From: an uncultured Ruminobacter sp.
Lineage (GTDB): Bacteria > Pseudomonadota > Gammaproteobacteria > Enterobacterales > Succinivibrionaceae
Direction: 5' to 3'
NCBI GenBank assembly: GCA_902764345.1
Contig: CACWVT010000032.1
Coordinates: forward strand, 1-48,430
Length of the DNA: 48,430 bases
The translations under genes were made by a program, and so were the position numbers. Below are positions 1-7,880 of this stretch, in pieces. A model generated the notes under the pieces. The model was not told the DNA's origin. It did not search any database and saw nothing but the letters and a program-made list of their open reading frames with translations. Position 1 is the stretch's first letter; the number at the start of each line of letters is the position of its first letter.

Positions 1-79
1 CGAAAATAGAAAGCTGTGCTCGCTGAGGGATTTTAGTCTTCCTATGCTCTTAAACGGTCAAGCTACAATACCTGATTAA
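1..79 (+). CDS. hsdS: Type I restriction-modification specificity subunit HsdS, 3' end only
   Basis: The frame open from the window edge to the TAA at 77-79 translates to a typical HsdS C-terminus, ending in MLLNGQATIPD. The same tail (LLMNGQATITD) ends the hsdS cassette at 1728-2446, so the two are homologous. HsdS is the DNA-recognition subunit of a type I restriction-modification complex and sets both methylation and cleavage specificity. The rest of this gene, and presumably hsdM and hsdR, lie to the left of the window. Its stop codon sits 4 bases before recombination site A, and the next hsdS piece faces it on the other strand. This is probably the currently expressed copy because it is the only one on this strand, but the upstream part is not visible. 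Confidence 0.8.
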   Translation, partial: ENRKLCSLRDFSLPMLLNGQATIPD

Positions 80-627
80 GCCGCTAAATTATCATTTATT
101 GTTATATTTAATGAGATTTTTTTATCTATAGCATCAAGCAAATTGGAAATCTTTTTCTGTGTGCTAACATCAGGTAAAAACACCTGGCAACTTTTGATCT
201 TGTCAGGGGAGGTATGCCTTATCTTTGTTTGCTGTGCTGCTGCACTTAATTGTCTTCTAACCACATCAGAGGAAATTAGGTAATAGCAGTATCCTTCATA
301 TAATTCATCAGATATACTTTTAATTAAAGCAATATCCCCACTTTGTACGTATTTATCAGACTCAGGTATTCTAGCTGTAGCCCCAAGCAATCCTATTACC
401 TGTTCAGTGAGAGGTGTGATGATATCTCCCTTTTTTAAAATATATTCATCTTTAACAGGCCCAGTGTAATATAAGTTTTCCTTAGAAGTGTTGGATTTAA
501 AGCCTCCCTCTTCTTTAAAATTTCCAAGAGTAAGCCTAACAAGACTTCCCTCATTTGAATAATATTCACCTGCTAAAGATGCCCCTCTTTTAACTTCAAT
601 AAGAGATTTAAGTTGACACTTTTTCAT
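76..627 (-). CDS. hsdS: Half-length HsdS: first target-recognition domain only
   Basis: This 183-residue protein has the N-terminal target-recognition domain of a type I specificity subunit (residues about 1-145, with the typical stretch GDIITPLTEQVIGLLGATAR). It then carries the first helix of the central spacer (KKISNLLDAIDKKISLN) and stops two residues after the INDNL site. Normal HsdS proteins are about 380-450 residues with two such domains, so this is one half. It is not simple debris: the ATG at 627 has a Shine-Dalgarno AGGA seven bases upstream, lying in the last codons of the recombinase gene, whose stop is at 632-634. The two genes should be co-transcribed and translationally coupled. 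It could act as a half-subunit that dimerises, or as a donor cassette that becomes full length when inversion at site A joins it to a second domain. Confidence 0.8.
   Translation of the reverse strand: MKKCQLKSLIEVKRGASLAGEYYSNEGSLVRLTLGNFKEEGGFKSNTSKENLYYTGPVKDEYILKKGDIITPLTEQVIGLLGATARIPESDKYVQSGDIALIKSISDELYEGYCYYLISSDVVRRQLSAAAQQTKIRHTSPDKIKSCQVFLPDVSTQKKISNLLDAIDKKISLNITINDNLAA
84..98 (-). repeat. hsdS recombination site A (15-bp core)
   Basis: On the minus strand this reads TAAATGATAATTTAG and encodes INDNLA at the end of the half-hsdS at 76-627. It is an exact reverse complement of 1709-1723 and matches 14 of the 15 bases of the minus-strand copy at 2446-2433. Its position inside the conserved central region of HsdS, next to a tyrosine recombinase gene, makes it a likely crossover site. 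Confidence 0.75.
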
Positions 628-631
628 ATTT

Positions 632-1618
632 TTATCCTATATACTTTCTGTGAGCAGCCTTAACATTGCTCTGCTTGACCATAGCGTAATGTAACGTTGT
701 ATCTATTCGCTGATGTCCGAGCAACTGCTGTAACTGCTCAATCGGCATTCCTTTATCAATGGCCACCGTTGCCAATGTTCGTCTAAACTTATGAGGATGA
801 ACTTTGTGTATATCCAACCTCTTACCAATTTCCCGAAATCTGCACTCCACGCCGCCAATCGTAATTCGTTCATATGGTGCCCGTAGAGATACAAAAAGAG
901 CCGGATTATCGTCTGTCCTAGAATCCAAGTATTGTTGCAGATGTAATTTTGATCTGGCATCGAAATATACAATCCTCTCCTTGGAGCCTTTACCTAATAC
1001 TACACATTCCCGTTCGGAAAAATCTATATCCTCTTTATTCAACAGAACCATTTCCCCTACGCGCATACCTGTTGACGAAAGCAGATCTATCATTGCCAAA
1101 TCACGCAATTCATCACACTCATCACGCATCTTTTCAAGCTCTTCATCTGTAAAAGTTTCCTTTACGTTTTTTGCTGTCTTGACTTTGTGTATACGGCGTA
1201 CAGGACTCTTAACAATGTAATCCTCATCCTCAAGCCAGGAGAAAAAGCTCGACAAGATCCTACGAATGTTATCTATCGTTACACGACTAGACTGACGCTT
1301 ACTTTGATACTCCGTCAAGTATAAACGTAAATCTTCTGTAAGAATGCATGTTACACTTTTATCAACTGAAGAAACCAAAGAATCAATCGTAGAGCGGTAA
1401 TACTTAAGCGACTTTTCTGAACAGCCTTCGATGCGTTTTGCCGAAATAAACTTATCAATTAAACCTTTACTATCTTCTTTCCTACAAGTTTCATCTATCG
1501 ATTCCACGGTATAGTGTGAAAGAACCAATTCCAATACTTGTTTGAGAAACATCATCTTAGAATTATCAAGGTGCTGCAACATGGCCTGCAGAATTTCTGC
1601 CATTAATCTCTCATTCAT
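632..1618 (-). CDS. Tyrosine recombinase/integrase, likely hsdS invertase
   Basis: A 328-residue phage-integrase/XerC-type recombinase. The N-terminal SAM-like DNA-binding domain spans about residues 60-150 and the catalytic domain follows. The catalytic residues are visible: Arg in STGMRVGEM, HPHKFRRT (HxxR), LGHQRIDTT (second His) and the nucleophile Tyr in LHYA. The reading frame is open to an ATG at 1657, but the ATG at 1618 (MNERLMAEI) has a good AGGAGA ribosome site 7-8 bases upstream, so that start is preferred. It sits between two pieces of hsdS and beside inverted copies of a short site, the arrangement known for phase-variable type I systems (for example the SpnIII locus of pneumococcus). 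The role as the hsdS invertase is therefore a strong inference. A general Xer or mobile-element integrase is the alternative. Confidence 0.85.
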   Translation of the reverse strand: MNERLMAEILQAMLQHLDNSKMMFLKQVLELVLSHYTVESIDETCRKEDSKGLIDKFISAKRIEGCSEKSLKYYRSTIDSLVSSVDKSVTCILTEDLRLYLTEYQSKRQSSRVTIDNIRRILSSFFSWLEDEDYIVKSPVRRIHKVKTAKNVKETFTDEELEKMRDECDELRDLAMIDLLSSTGMRVGEMVLLNKEDIDFSERECVVLGKGSKERIVYFDARSKLHLQQYLDSRTDDNPALFVSLRAPYERITIGGVECRFREIGKRLDIHKVHPHKFRRTLATVAIDKGMPIEQLQQLLGHQRIDTTLHYAMVKQSNVKAAHRKYIG

Positions 1619-1697
1619 AATCGTTCTCCTATAACAAATCTTATAAGAGAACGACATGGTAGCTAGGATCTTAAATTTCTAGCACTATCGAGACTGG

Positions 1698-1722
1698 GTA
1701 ACCTCATCTAAATGATAATTTA
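1698..1722 (+). repeat. hsdS recombination site B
   Basis: This 25-base block is an inverted copy of 2433-2457 with a single mismatch and contains the core TAAATGATAATTTA shared with site A. It lies in the short gap between the recombinase start and the stop of the hsdS cassette. Together with site C it brackets that cassette exactly, so a recombinase acting on B and C would flip it. Confidence 0.8.
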
Positions 1723-1727
1723 GAGGT

Positions 1728-2446
1728 CTAATCAGTAATAGTTGCCTGACCGTTCATGAGAAGGGGGAGCAGCGTTTTACGTAAAGCATTTAATTTAGAA
1801 TTTTCATTGAGATTGTCGGAAATCAACTTAATGGCTCCTTTTACTTTGGTTGAATATTCATTAATAATTTCGGTAGGGGGTAAAGCAACACTAAATTGCA
1901 GACATAACTCCGGGGTCATTCTTTTACGACTTCCTGTTGAGCTACTCGAACATTGAACCATGTATTTATTGAAGGCATAGCTGTTAAGAATACCAAACAG
2001 ATATTCAATAGGAATATCTTTGGTTTGAAACGGAATAAATTCCGTGGAACAAATACTATCCTCTTCGGCGTTATTAATTAGCCAAACCCTTTTGAATTGG
2101 GGATTGAGTTTTGAAACGAGTATCATATTTGAAGAGACTTTGTATTTCGTGCTTCCTATTAATGAACCTAATTCAATATTCGGAAGTCGAAGTTCATCAA
2201 AAGAAGGAATACTGTAATGGCTATACTCAGTTTGGGGTTGAGGAATAACGGATTCTGAACTAATTGTGGCAATTCTTTTCAGAGGAACCACCTCCCAACC
2301 TTGAGGGATCATCTTTCGTAATTTTTGAGAAAAACACATCGCTCCATAATTGGACTTATACGGAATATTAGCCTTGTTAGGAAAGTCAAATTGCGAAAAC
2401 CAAAAGTCATAGATAAGATCCAGATAATGAGATAAATTATCATTTA
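1728..2446 (-). pseudogene. hsdS: Silent hsdS cassette: spacer plus second target-recognition domain, no start
   Basis: Coding sequence begins inside recombination site C. From 2446 down, the minus strand reads NDNLSHYLDLIYDFWF, the conserved HsdS spacer that follows INDNL, and continues in frame without a stop. It passes a target-recognition domain that begins at about MIPQGWEVVPLKRIA and ends at NGQATITD with TAG at 1728-1730. An ATG at 2339 could give a 203-residue product, but it falls in the middle of the spacer homology and has no clear ribosome site. The best reading is a 5'-less donor cassette. Joined at the INDNL site to an expressed first domain, it would supply a new second recognition domain. 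It carries no frameshift or internal stop, so it looks maintained for use and not decaying. Confidence 0.8.
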
Positions 2447-2457
2447 GATAAGGTTAC
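2433..2457 (-). repeat. hsdS recombination site C
   Basis: Reverse complement of 1698-1722 with one mismatch over 25 bases. It forms the 5' boundary of the hsdS cassette and encodes its NDNL. It is in the orientation that would let an inversion with an INDNL site inside the + strand hsdS (left of the window) place this cassette behind the expressed first domain. Confidence 0.8.
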
Positions 2458-2909
2458 GGAGGTCGTTAATTTTCCCTTGCTGAAGCCTGATTCAATAATT
2501 AGGCCTCAGCTAACACCTTTATATTTTTCGTTATTTTTCAATTATTTAGCTGACTATGAGGTGTATAGTTAAACCGTGGCTAATAAATGCTCTGGGTATA
2601 AGTGGTCTGACTCACGTATTTGCTTTGGTGTAAGTTGCTATATTTCTCAAAAAGCCTTATAAATCAAGGTTTTGAACATATTTTTACTACAGTTTGAGTT
2701 CGTATTAATTTCGTAGTGATACTAGAACAAGAAGGTTTCTATAGTCCTGAGGTTTGTGAAAGTTTTACTTAAATACAGGGGGCACCGGTTAAGTATAAAA
2801 CTCAGGAAGTTTAATTTTTCCGTCACGCCGTGTGGAATGATGCGATCTAAGATTCGTTTTTTTCGACTTAGACATCGTTCCGTTACTGCATCACATGTTT
2901 TTCGTGTCG
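2458..2909. other. Gene-free AT-rich gap between the hsdS locus and the heparinase-like gene
   Basis: No convincing gene in either strand. The only structure noted is an imperfect inverted repeat at 2479-2510 (10-bp arms, one mismatch, 12-base loop), which could be a terminator or a leftover end sequence. Short open frames on both strands at 2722-2994 have no ribosome site and no recognisable protein features. Confidence 0.5.
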
Positions 2910-4811
2910 TTAAGTTTTCTTTCCTCTTTTCTGAAGCCAGGGCTTCATGTGTCTGTCGTAGAATTTTATGATCCAGTGCTTCAGAAGCAACCACGTGAAT
3001 TTCATTTCTCCCTTAAGGGTATGAAGTTTAATTGCTGATGAACCGGCTCTTACCGTAAGTGATTTGGTGTCAACGGTAATGTTTTCAAAGGAAAGTTTTT
3101 TATCGAAATGGCGGACGCGGTTATTCCGATCAACTATGAAAATTCCCGTTATAAAGCATCCGTTACGTCCTGCGGTGTCAAATTTGAGGGTTGTGGTCGG
3201 TGTGAGTTTGTTTGTTTTTCTGGAAACAATGCCGTATCCCGGATTTTGTATGTCTCCCGTATAAACGGAGAGTTTTGCCGGAAGATACTGAACAAGTCTT
3301 ACGGTAAATTCGTCATTTATTTTTAACAGTACTTCCTTGTCACTGGCAGAGATGATTTCAATACTTTCGTTCAGGTGAAACAGCTGGGAGTAGGTATGCC
3401 TTTTATCCGATGAAATTCTGTCATGGATAAAGGTCATGTCGTCAGCGGAAACAAATGATCTGCGAATGATTGTTCCTGTATAAAGTTTGTTGACCCCTTC
3501 AGTGAGGTCGTATTTTTTATTAAGTTCAGCATTATATATGATGACGTTGCATCTTACGTCATTAAGATACGGGACATAACTGAAGTTATCCACTGTTACT
3601 GTGTTATGAGCTAGGGCGGAAGTAAGATATTCTCTGTAGGCACTTTTGCCGTATCCGTAATATCCGCAGTCCGTAAAGATGTCCTTCCCCTTTGAATAAA
3701 GAACGAAAGAAAGATCGTCAGCATGTTTGTGGGTACGTGAACAGAACCCGCATTTAAACATTTTATACGTGCGGTTTACGCTGTCCTCTCCATCTGCGGT
3801 AGAACTTATGTAAAAGTACAGACCGCTTAAGGGGTAGAGTTTTTTGGTTGCTGTTGCAGGGGGAGCATGTTCTGTTCTATATGCTCCTGAGTCCCCCATC
3901 TGTACAAAATATCCGTTCGGCATGGTGAGCCATTTAAGATATTCTTCATAATTTCTCGAGTTTTTTCCTAGTCTGTAGCTCAGGGAATGCTTACCGTTGT
4001 CCGCCAGAAATTGCTGAATGCCCATGAACATTGTATAAACCATTTGGGCATACGATGATGAATTTTCCACGTGAACGTGTTCTCGGGTATATGATATTTC
4101 CTTTTGTTTTACCAGTCTATCGACCGCATGATTCAGCCATTCGTCATTTCCGGTAAGTACTCCAAGAAAGACCAGTGCGCGATCCTGCATAATTCCGTGA
4201 TTGTTTGTCGGTGTGTAGTTGGAATCGTTTCTCAGCCATTCACCGTGATACAGAATGACGGAATACACCTTTTTCCGGTATTCAAGAGGAGCCTCTGTTC
4301 TGTGCAGTGCAAGAAGGAAAAGCAGCAGTACGAAAGTTCTCCCGGCAACGGTATGGTCTCCCCAGATAAAAATGTTTCCGAAAGAAAGATTTGGTGTTGA
4401 GGCAAAATTCAGCCATGAGTCGAACAGCCGTACGGCTTTTTTTATATAAAAATCCTTTCCTTCCTTTTCTTTTTCCGCAAGGCAGGCTTCGCAAAGGATG
4501 CACAGCGGATTCAGGGTGTGCAGGTACAGCTGATATGAATTGGGCTGACGGCTTACGGCAGTGTTCCAATCGATGTCGCTGAAGGACTTGCAGGTAACGG
4601 TATCCAGATTTTTATGAACGTAAATCAGTCCTTTGGAAATTTTATCGGCTATGAGTTTCGTTTTTTTGGCCGGAAAGTATGAGTGGGACGAATACAGGAC
4701 AAACGGATAATGTCCGCTCAGGGCATCAATGAATCTGTTGAAAGTTTTATCATCCGGTTCTTTTTTTAAACAGGATGCAAAATTAATTTCCATATTTTTC
4801 ATGGTATCCAT
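2910..4811 (-). CDS. Heparinase II/III family protein
   Basis: A 633-residue protein with the two-part architecture of heparinase II/III and alginate-lyase-like proteins. An alpha-helical toroid (about 90-330) includes FIWGDHTVAGR and the NNHGIMQDRAL motif. A beta-sandwich part (about 345-600) includes SRTHKHADDLSFVLY and TDCGYYGYG; these His, Asn and Tyr positions are where the family keeps catalytic residues. There is no signal peptide: the N-terminus (MDTMKNMEINFASCLKKE) is polar, so a cytoplasmic location is inferred, unusual for a scavenging lyase. Such proteins are common inside capsule and O-antigen clusters, with a role on the polymer that is generally unproven. It is transcribed away from wecB across a 477-base gap. 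The exact start is uncertain (ATG at 4811, 4802 or 4793; none has an ideal ribosome site). Confidence 0.8.
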   Translation of the reverse strand: MDTMKNMEINFASCLKKEPDDKTFNRFIDALSGHYPFVLYSSHSYFPAKKTKLIADKISKGLIYVHKNLDTVTCKSFSDIDWNTAVSRQPNSYQLYLHTLNPLCILCEACLAEKEKEGKDFYIKKAVRLFDSWLNFASTPNLSFGNIFIWGDHTVAGRTFVLLLFLLALHRTEAPLEYRKKVYSVILYHGEWLRNDSNYTPTNNHGIMQDRALVFLGVLTGNDEWLNHAVDRLVKQKEISYTREHVHVENSSSYAQMVYTMFMGIQQFLADNGKHSLSYRLGKNSRNYEEYLKWLTMPNGYFVQMGDSGAYRTEHAPPATATKKLYPLSGLYFYISSTADGEDSVNRTYKMFKCGFCSRTHKHADDLSFVLYSKGKDIFTDCGYYGYGKSAYREYLTSALAHNTVTVDNFSYVPYLNDVRCNVIIYNAELNKKYDLTEGVNKLYTGTIIRRSFVSADDMTFIHDRISSDKRHTYSQLFHLNESIEIISASDKEVLLKINDEFTVRLVQYLPAKLSVYTGDIQNPGYGIVSRKTNKLTPTTTLKFDTAGRNGCFITGIFIVDRNNRVRHFDKKLSFENITVDTKSLTVRAGSSAIKLHTLKGEMKFTWLLLKHWIIKFYDRHMKPWLQKRGKKT

Positions 4812-5288
4812 TTATCGATTTGTTGTCCTATGCTGGTTATCCGATACTTTATACATGGCAAAACAGGCAGACATTATAACTTAATAATTCAGAAAATCAT
4901 CAGTTTGCCGCGTCGGTTGAGGAAAAGGCCGTTTAAATGATAAAGACTTTAACGAAAGAAAAAGGCTTACTTTACTTTCATGACCTGTTTTGAATTCCTT
5001 TAAAAAGACTCATGAGAATGTGATTTTTTAAGGTTTTCCGCATACACGCATGTGGCTGTTGTCGGTAATTTTGGCGTTATGAGTGGAACTGTATGCTGAA
5101 ATAAAAATTTTAATATTTATGATTAATGTTTTAAAATTAAATTTAAACCTGTAAAAAAAAATGATACATGTTGAAGCTTTGTATTAAAATTGTGAAGCCG
5201 ATAACAAGTTTATTTTTGGTGCTGAAACAACCGTGTAATGCCGGACAGTTGTATGTAGCCGCTTTTTTTGAGCTTTTTTGAGTTTTGT
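4812..5288. other. Divergent intergenic region, likely promoters
   Basis: 477 bases between the divergent heparinase-like gene and wecB, AT-rich towards wecB with runs of A and T around 5100-5160. It must hold the promoters for both directions if the capsule operon starts at wecB. I could not pick a convincing -35/-10 pair, and no JUMPstart/ops element was recognised. Confidence 0.4.
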
Positions 5289-6431
5289 ATGAAGATTATA
5301 GTGATTGCGGGAACCCGACCAGAAGCCGTAAAACTGGCTCCCGTGGTTATGGAATTAAAAAAACATAAAGATATTACAACGGTAGTATGTAATTCGGGAC
5401 AGCATCAGCAGATGATTGAGGATGCTTTTTCGGATTTCGGCATTGTTCCCGACATTTCCCTTAATGTCATGTGTCACGGTCAGTCTCTTGCCAGTCTGAC
5501 TGCAAAACTGTTTACCGCCATTGATGAGGTTTTTGAAAGGGAAAAACCTGACTGGGTCATTGTTCAGGGGGACACCACCACTGTTATGGTGGGGGCAATG
5601 TGTGCTTTTTACCGTCATATCAGGATTGCGCACGTTGAAGCAGGATTAAGAAGTTACGACAAGTATGCTCCGTTCCCGGAAGAGGTAAACCGTCAGACCG
5701 TTACCAGAATTGCCGATCTTCATTTTGCACCTACCGGACTGGCATACAATAATCTCATTAAGGAAGGGATTTCTCCCGATAACGTATATATTACGGGCAA
5801 TACCGTAATTGATGCTCTTATGTGGGTAAGGGATTACCTTAAGGATAAAAACGAATATCTGCATGAGGATGTCAGGAAAGCCGTTGAACAGGGGAAGAAA
5901 ATCATTCTCGTAACCGGCCACAGAAGGGAAAATCAGGGCACCGGCCTTGTTGACATCTGTAATGCCATTAAACATCTGTCATACAAGTACATGGACTGTA
6001 TTTTTGTTTATCCGGTTCATCTTAACCCTGTAGTTCAGAATACGGTAAGGGCAATACTCAGCAATCACGCAAGGGTAATGCTCCTTCCTCCGCTTTCGTA
6101 TCTTCATTTTCAGGCTGTGCTCAACGTATCATATCTGGTACTGACGGATTCCGGCGGTATACAGGAGGAAGCTCCGGCTCTTTCCAAGCCTGTTCTCGTA
6201 ATGAGGGAGGTTACCGAAAGACCAGAAGGAATTCAGGCGGGATGTGCAAGACTTGTGGGGTCTGGCACCGATGCCATAGTTGACGGGGTTTCTGAACTGA
6301 TTGAGAATGCTGAAGAGTACAACAGAATGAAAAATGCCCAGAATCCGTACGGACACGGACATTCTTCTGAAAAAATCGTGAGTGCCATTCTTCGCGCGTC
6401 AGGGTATGAAACCAATCTGATGGCCGTATAG
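5289..6431 (+). CDS. wecB: UDP-N-acetylglucosamine 2-epimerase (non-hydrolysing)
   Basis: The 380-residue product converts UDP-GlcNAc to UDP-ManNAc in the cytoplasm. Family signatures are visible through its length: the N-terminal VIAGTRPEAVKLAPVV, VQGDTTTVMVGAMCAFY, HVEAGLRSYDKYAPFPEE(V)NR with the catalytic-region acidic and arginine residues, VTGHRRENQG, and LTDSGGIQEEAPALSKPVLVMR near the C-terminus. The length is standard. A TTG at 5268 is in frame, but the ATG at 5289 gives the canonical N-terminus (MKIIVIAGTRPE), so it is chosen. It is the first gene of the + strand capsule block and is followed after 110 bases by wecC, which uses its product. No other pathway for UDP-ManNAc is seen. 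Confidence 0.93.
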   Translation: MKIIVIAGTRPEAVKLAPVVMELKKHKDITTVVCNSGQHQQMIEDAFSDFGIVPDISLNVMCHGQSLASLTAKLFTAIDEVFEREKPDWVIVQGDTTTVMVGAMCAFYRHIRIAHVEAGLRSYDKYAPFPEEVNRQTVTRIADLHFAPTGLAYNNLIKEGISPDNVYITGNTVIDALMWVRDYLKDKNEYLHEDVRKAVEQGKKIILVTGHRRENQGTGLVDICNAIKHLSYKYMDCIFVYPVHLNPVVQNTVRAILSNHARVMLLPPLSYLHFQAVLNVSYLVLTDSGGIQEEAPALSKPVLVMREVTERPEGIQAGCARLVGSGTDAIVDGVSELIENAEEYNRMKNAQNPYGHGHSSEKIVSAILRASGYETNLMAV

Positions 6432-6446
6432 AATTTTCAGATAAAC

Positions 6447-6478
6447 TTCCGTGCAGGTAAGTCAAAACCTGCACGGAA
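6447..6478 (+). terminator. Perfect 12-bp hairpin between wecB and wecC
   Basis: Arms TTCCGTGCAGGT (6447-6458) and ACCTGCACGGAA (6467-6478) pair perfectly across an 8-base loop. The sequence that follows is A/T-rich but has no T-run, so this is not a classic intrinsic terminator. It could be an attenuator, an RNA-processing site, or a partial terminator tuning wecB against the long downstream transcript. Confidence 0.55.
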
Positions 6479-6541
6479 CATGATATTTAAAAATAATAAT
6501 AAATAATATAAGACTACTGAAATGGTAGCATAGGATAAAAA

Positions 6542-7780
6542 ATGAAACTTTGTATCTGCGGATTAGGGTATATAGGACTGCCTACCGCCGCCATGTTTGC
6601 ATCTCACGGAGTCAGTGTTCACGGGGTTGACGTAAACGTCCATGCCGTTGAAACAATTAACAAGGGAATGATTCATATTGTTGAACCGGGACTCGGTGAA
6701 GTTGTCAGACAGGCCGTGAAGGAAAACATGCTGAGCGCTTCAACCGAAGCGTGTGAAGCTGATGCATTCATAATCTGCGTACCGACACCTTTCAAAGGTG
6801 AATCTCATGAACCTGACCTCAGCTATGTTGAGTCAGCCACAGCCGAGATAGCTCAGTTTCTGAGAAAGGGAAATACGGTTATTCTTGAGTCAACCTCTCC
6901 GGTGGGAACAACCGAAAGGGTAGCCGAAATCCTCAGAGAAATGCGTCCGGATCTGGTAATGGCGTCTAAAAACACTGACGAATGTGACGTATTCATTGCA
7001 TATTGTCCGGAAAGGGTTCTTCCGGGCAGGATCATGACTGAGCTTGTCGATAATGATCGCATTGTCGGAGGGATAAACAGGGTTTCCGCAGATAAGGCTT
7101 CTGACATATACGCGGTTTTTGTTAAGGGGGAACTCCTCAGAACCAATGCCAGAACCGCAGAAATGTCCAAGCTTACCGAAAATTCATTCAGGGACGTAAA
7201 CATTGCTTTTGCCAATGAACTTTCCCTTATATGCGACAGACTGAACATTGACGTATGGGAACTGATAGCTCTTGCCAATCACCATCCACGCGTAAACATT
7301 CTTAATCCGGGCCCCGGAGTCGGCGGCCACTGCATAGCGGTGGATCCGTGGTTTATCGTCAGCAGGACTCCGGATCTGGCAAGGATTATTCATACCGCAA
7401 GACTTGTAAATGACGGAAAGCCTGAATGGGTGAAGCAGCAGGTAAGAAATGCCATAGCAAAGCTTAACAGACACTGTAACATTGCCTGTCTGGGACTTGC
7501 ATTCAAACCTGACATAGACGACCTGAGAGAGAGTCCGTCAGTGTTCATTGCCCGTGATCTGGCGAAGGAATATCCGGGCTGTGTGATGGCAGTTGAACCA
7601 AACATAACCGAACTCCCGGAAATTTTTGACGGCACCGGTCTCAGACTGGTATCCGCTGAAGAGGCTCTGAAGGCTGATATCATTCTTCTTCTGGTAGACC
7701 ATCGTGAGTTCAGGAGCATCAGCCCTGACTTTGATGAAAAGCAGATACTGATTGACACCAGAGGTCTGTGGCGGAAGTAG
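6542..7780 (+). CDS. wecC: UDP-N-acetyl-D-mannosamine dehydrogenase
   Basis: A 412-residue member of the UDP-glucose/UDP-mannosamine dehydrogenase family that oxidises UDP-ManNAc to UDP-ManNAcA with two NAD+. The N-terminal Rossmann fold starts at once (CICGLGYIGLPTAAMFASHG). The substrate-binding STSPVGTTE and the catalytic cysteine in GPGVGGHCIAVDPWFIV (Cys264) follow. The central domain has the conserved LTENSFRDVNIAFANEL helix, and the C-terminal domain carries GLAFKPDIDDLRESPS. The GHCIAVDPWFIV version of the active site is typical of WecC rather than of UDP-glucose dehydrogenase. Start is set by AGGA six bases before the ATG. With wecB this gives a two-gene module for an acidic amino sugar, so ManNAcA is a likely component of the polymer. 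Confidence 0.92.
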   Translation: MKLCICGLGYIGLPTAAMFASHGVSVHGVDVNVHAVETINKGMIHIVEPGLGEVVRQAVKENMLSASTEACEADAFIICVPTPFKGESHEPDLSYVESATAEIAQFLRKGNTVILESTSPVGTTERVAEILREMRPDLVMASKNTDECDVFIAYCPERVLPGRIMTELVDNDRIVGGINRVSADKASDIYAVFVKGELLRTNARTAEMSKLTENSFRDVNIAFANELSLICDRLNIDVWELIALANHHPRVNILNPGPGVGGHCIAVDPWFIVSRTPDLARIIHTARLVNDGKPEWVKQQVRNAIAKLNRHCNIACLGLAFKPDIDDLRESPSVFIARDLAKEYPGCVMAVEPNITELPEIFDGTGLRLVSAEEALKADIILLLVDHREFRSISPDFDEKQILIDTRGLWRK

Positions 7781-7797
7781 CGGTGCAGCATACGGCA

Positions 7798-7831
7798 TGG
7801 CCCCCTGAAAAGTCGGGGACCATTGCTTTTT
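7798..7831 (+). terminator. Weak intrinsic terminator or attenuator after wecC
   Basis: TGGCCCC (7798-7804) pairs with GGGGACCA (7815-7822), with one bulged base and a 10-base loop, and is followed by TTGCTTTTT. This is a plausible terminator lying 50 bases before the PKS start, so transcription into the PKS may be partly attenuated or restarted here. Confidence 0.5.
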
Positions 7832-7880
7832 GATTTGAATTTAATAATTACAAGAATAACTGAAGAATAAAGGCGTATTA

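Noticed and set aside
632-1618. Integrase as a sign of an integrated phage or ICE
   Set aside because: No other phage or conjugation genes are seen and it is embedded between hsdS pieces with inverted sites, which fits a local invertase better.
2722-2994. A 90-residue minus-strand frame overlapping the heparinase-like 3' end
   Set aside because: It overlaps a clear gene in another frame, has no ribosome site and shows no protein-like features. The opposing + strand frame at 2756-2971 is no better.
5268-5288. TTG at 5268 as wecB start
   Set aside because: It adds seven residues absent from the family; the ATG at 5289 begins the canonical MKIIVIAGTRPE.
6515-6541. GGTAGC-like sequence before wecC as a JUMPstart/ops element
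   Set aside because: Only the six-base GGTAGC is present; the GGCGGTAGCGTG core and the longer JUMPstart context are missing.
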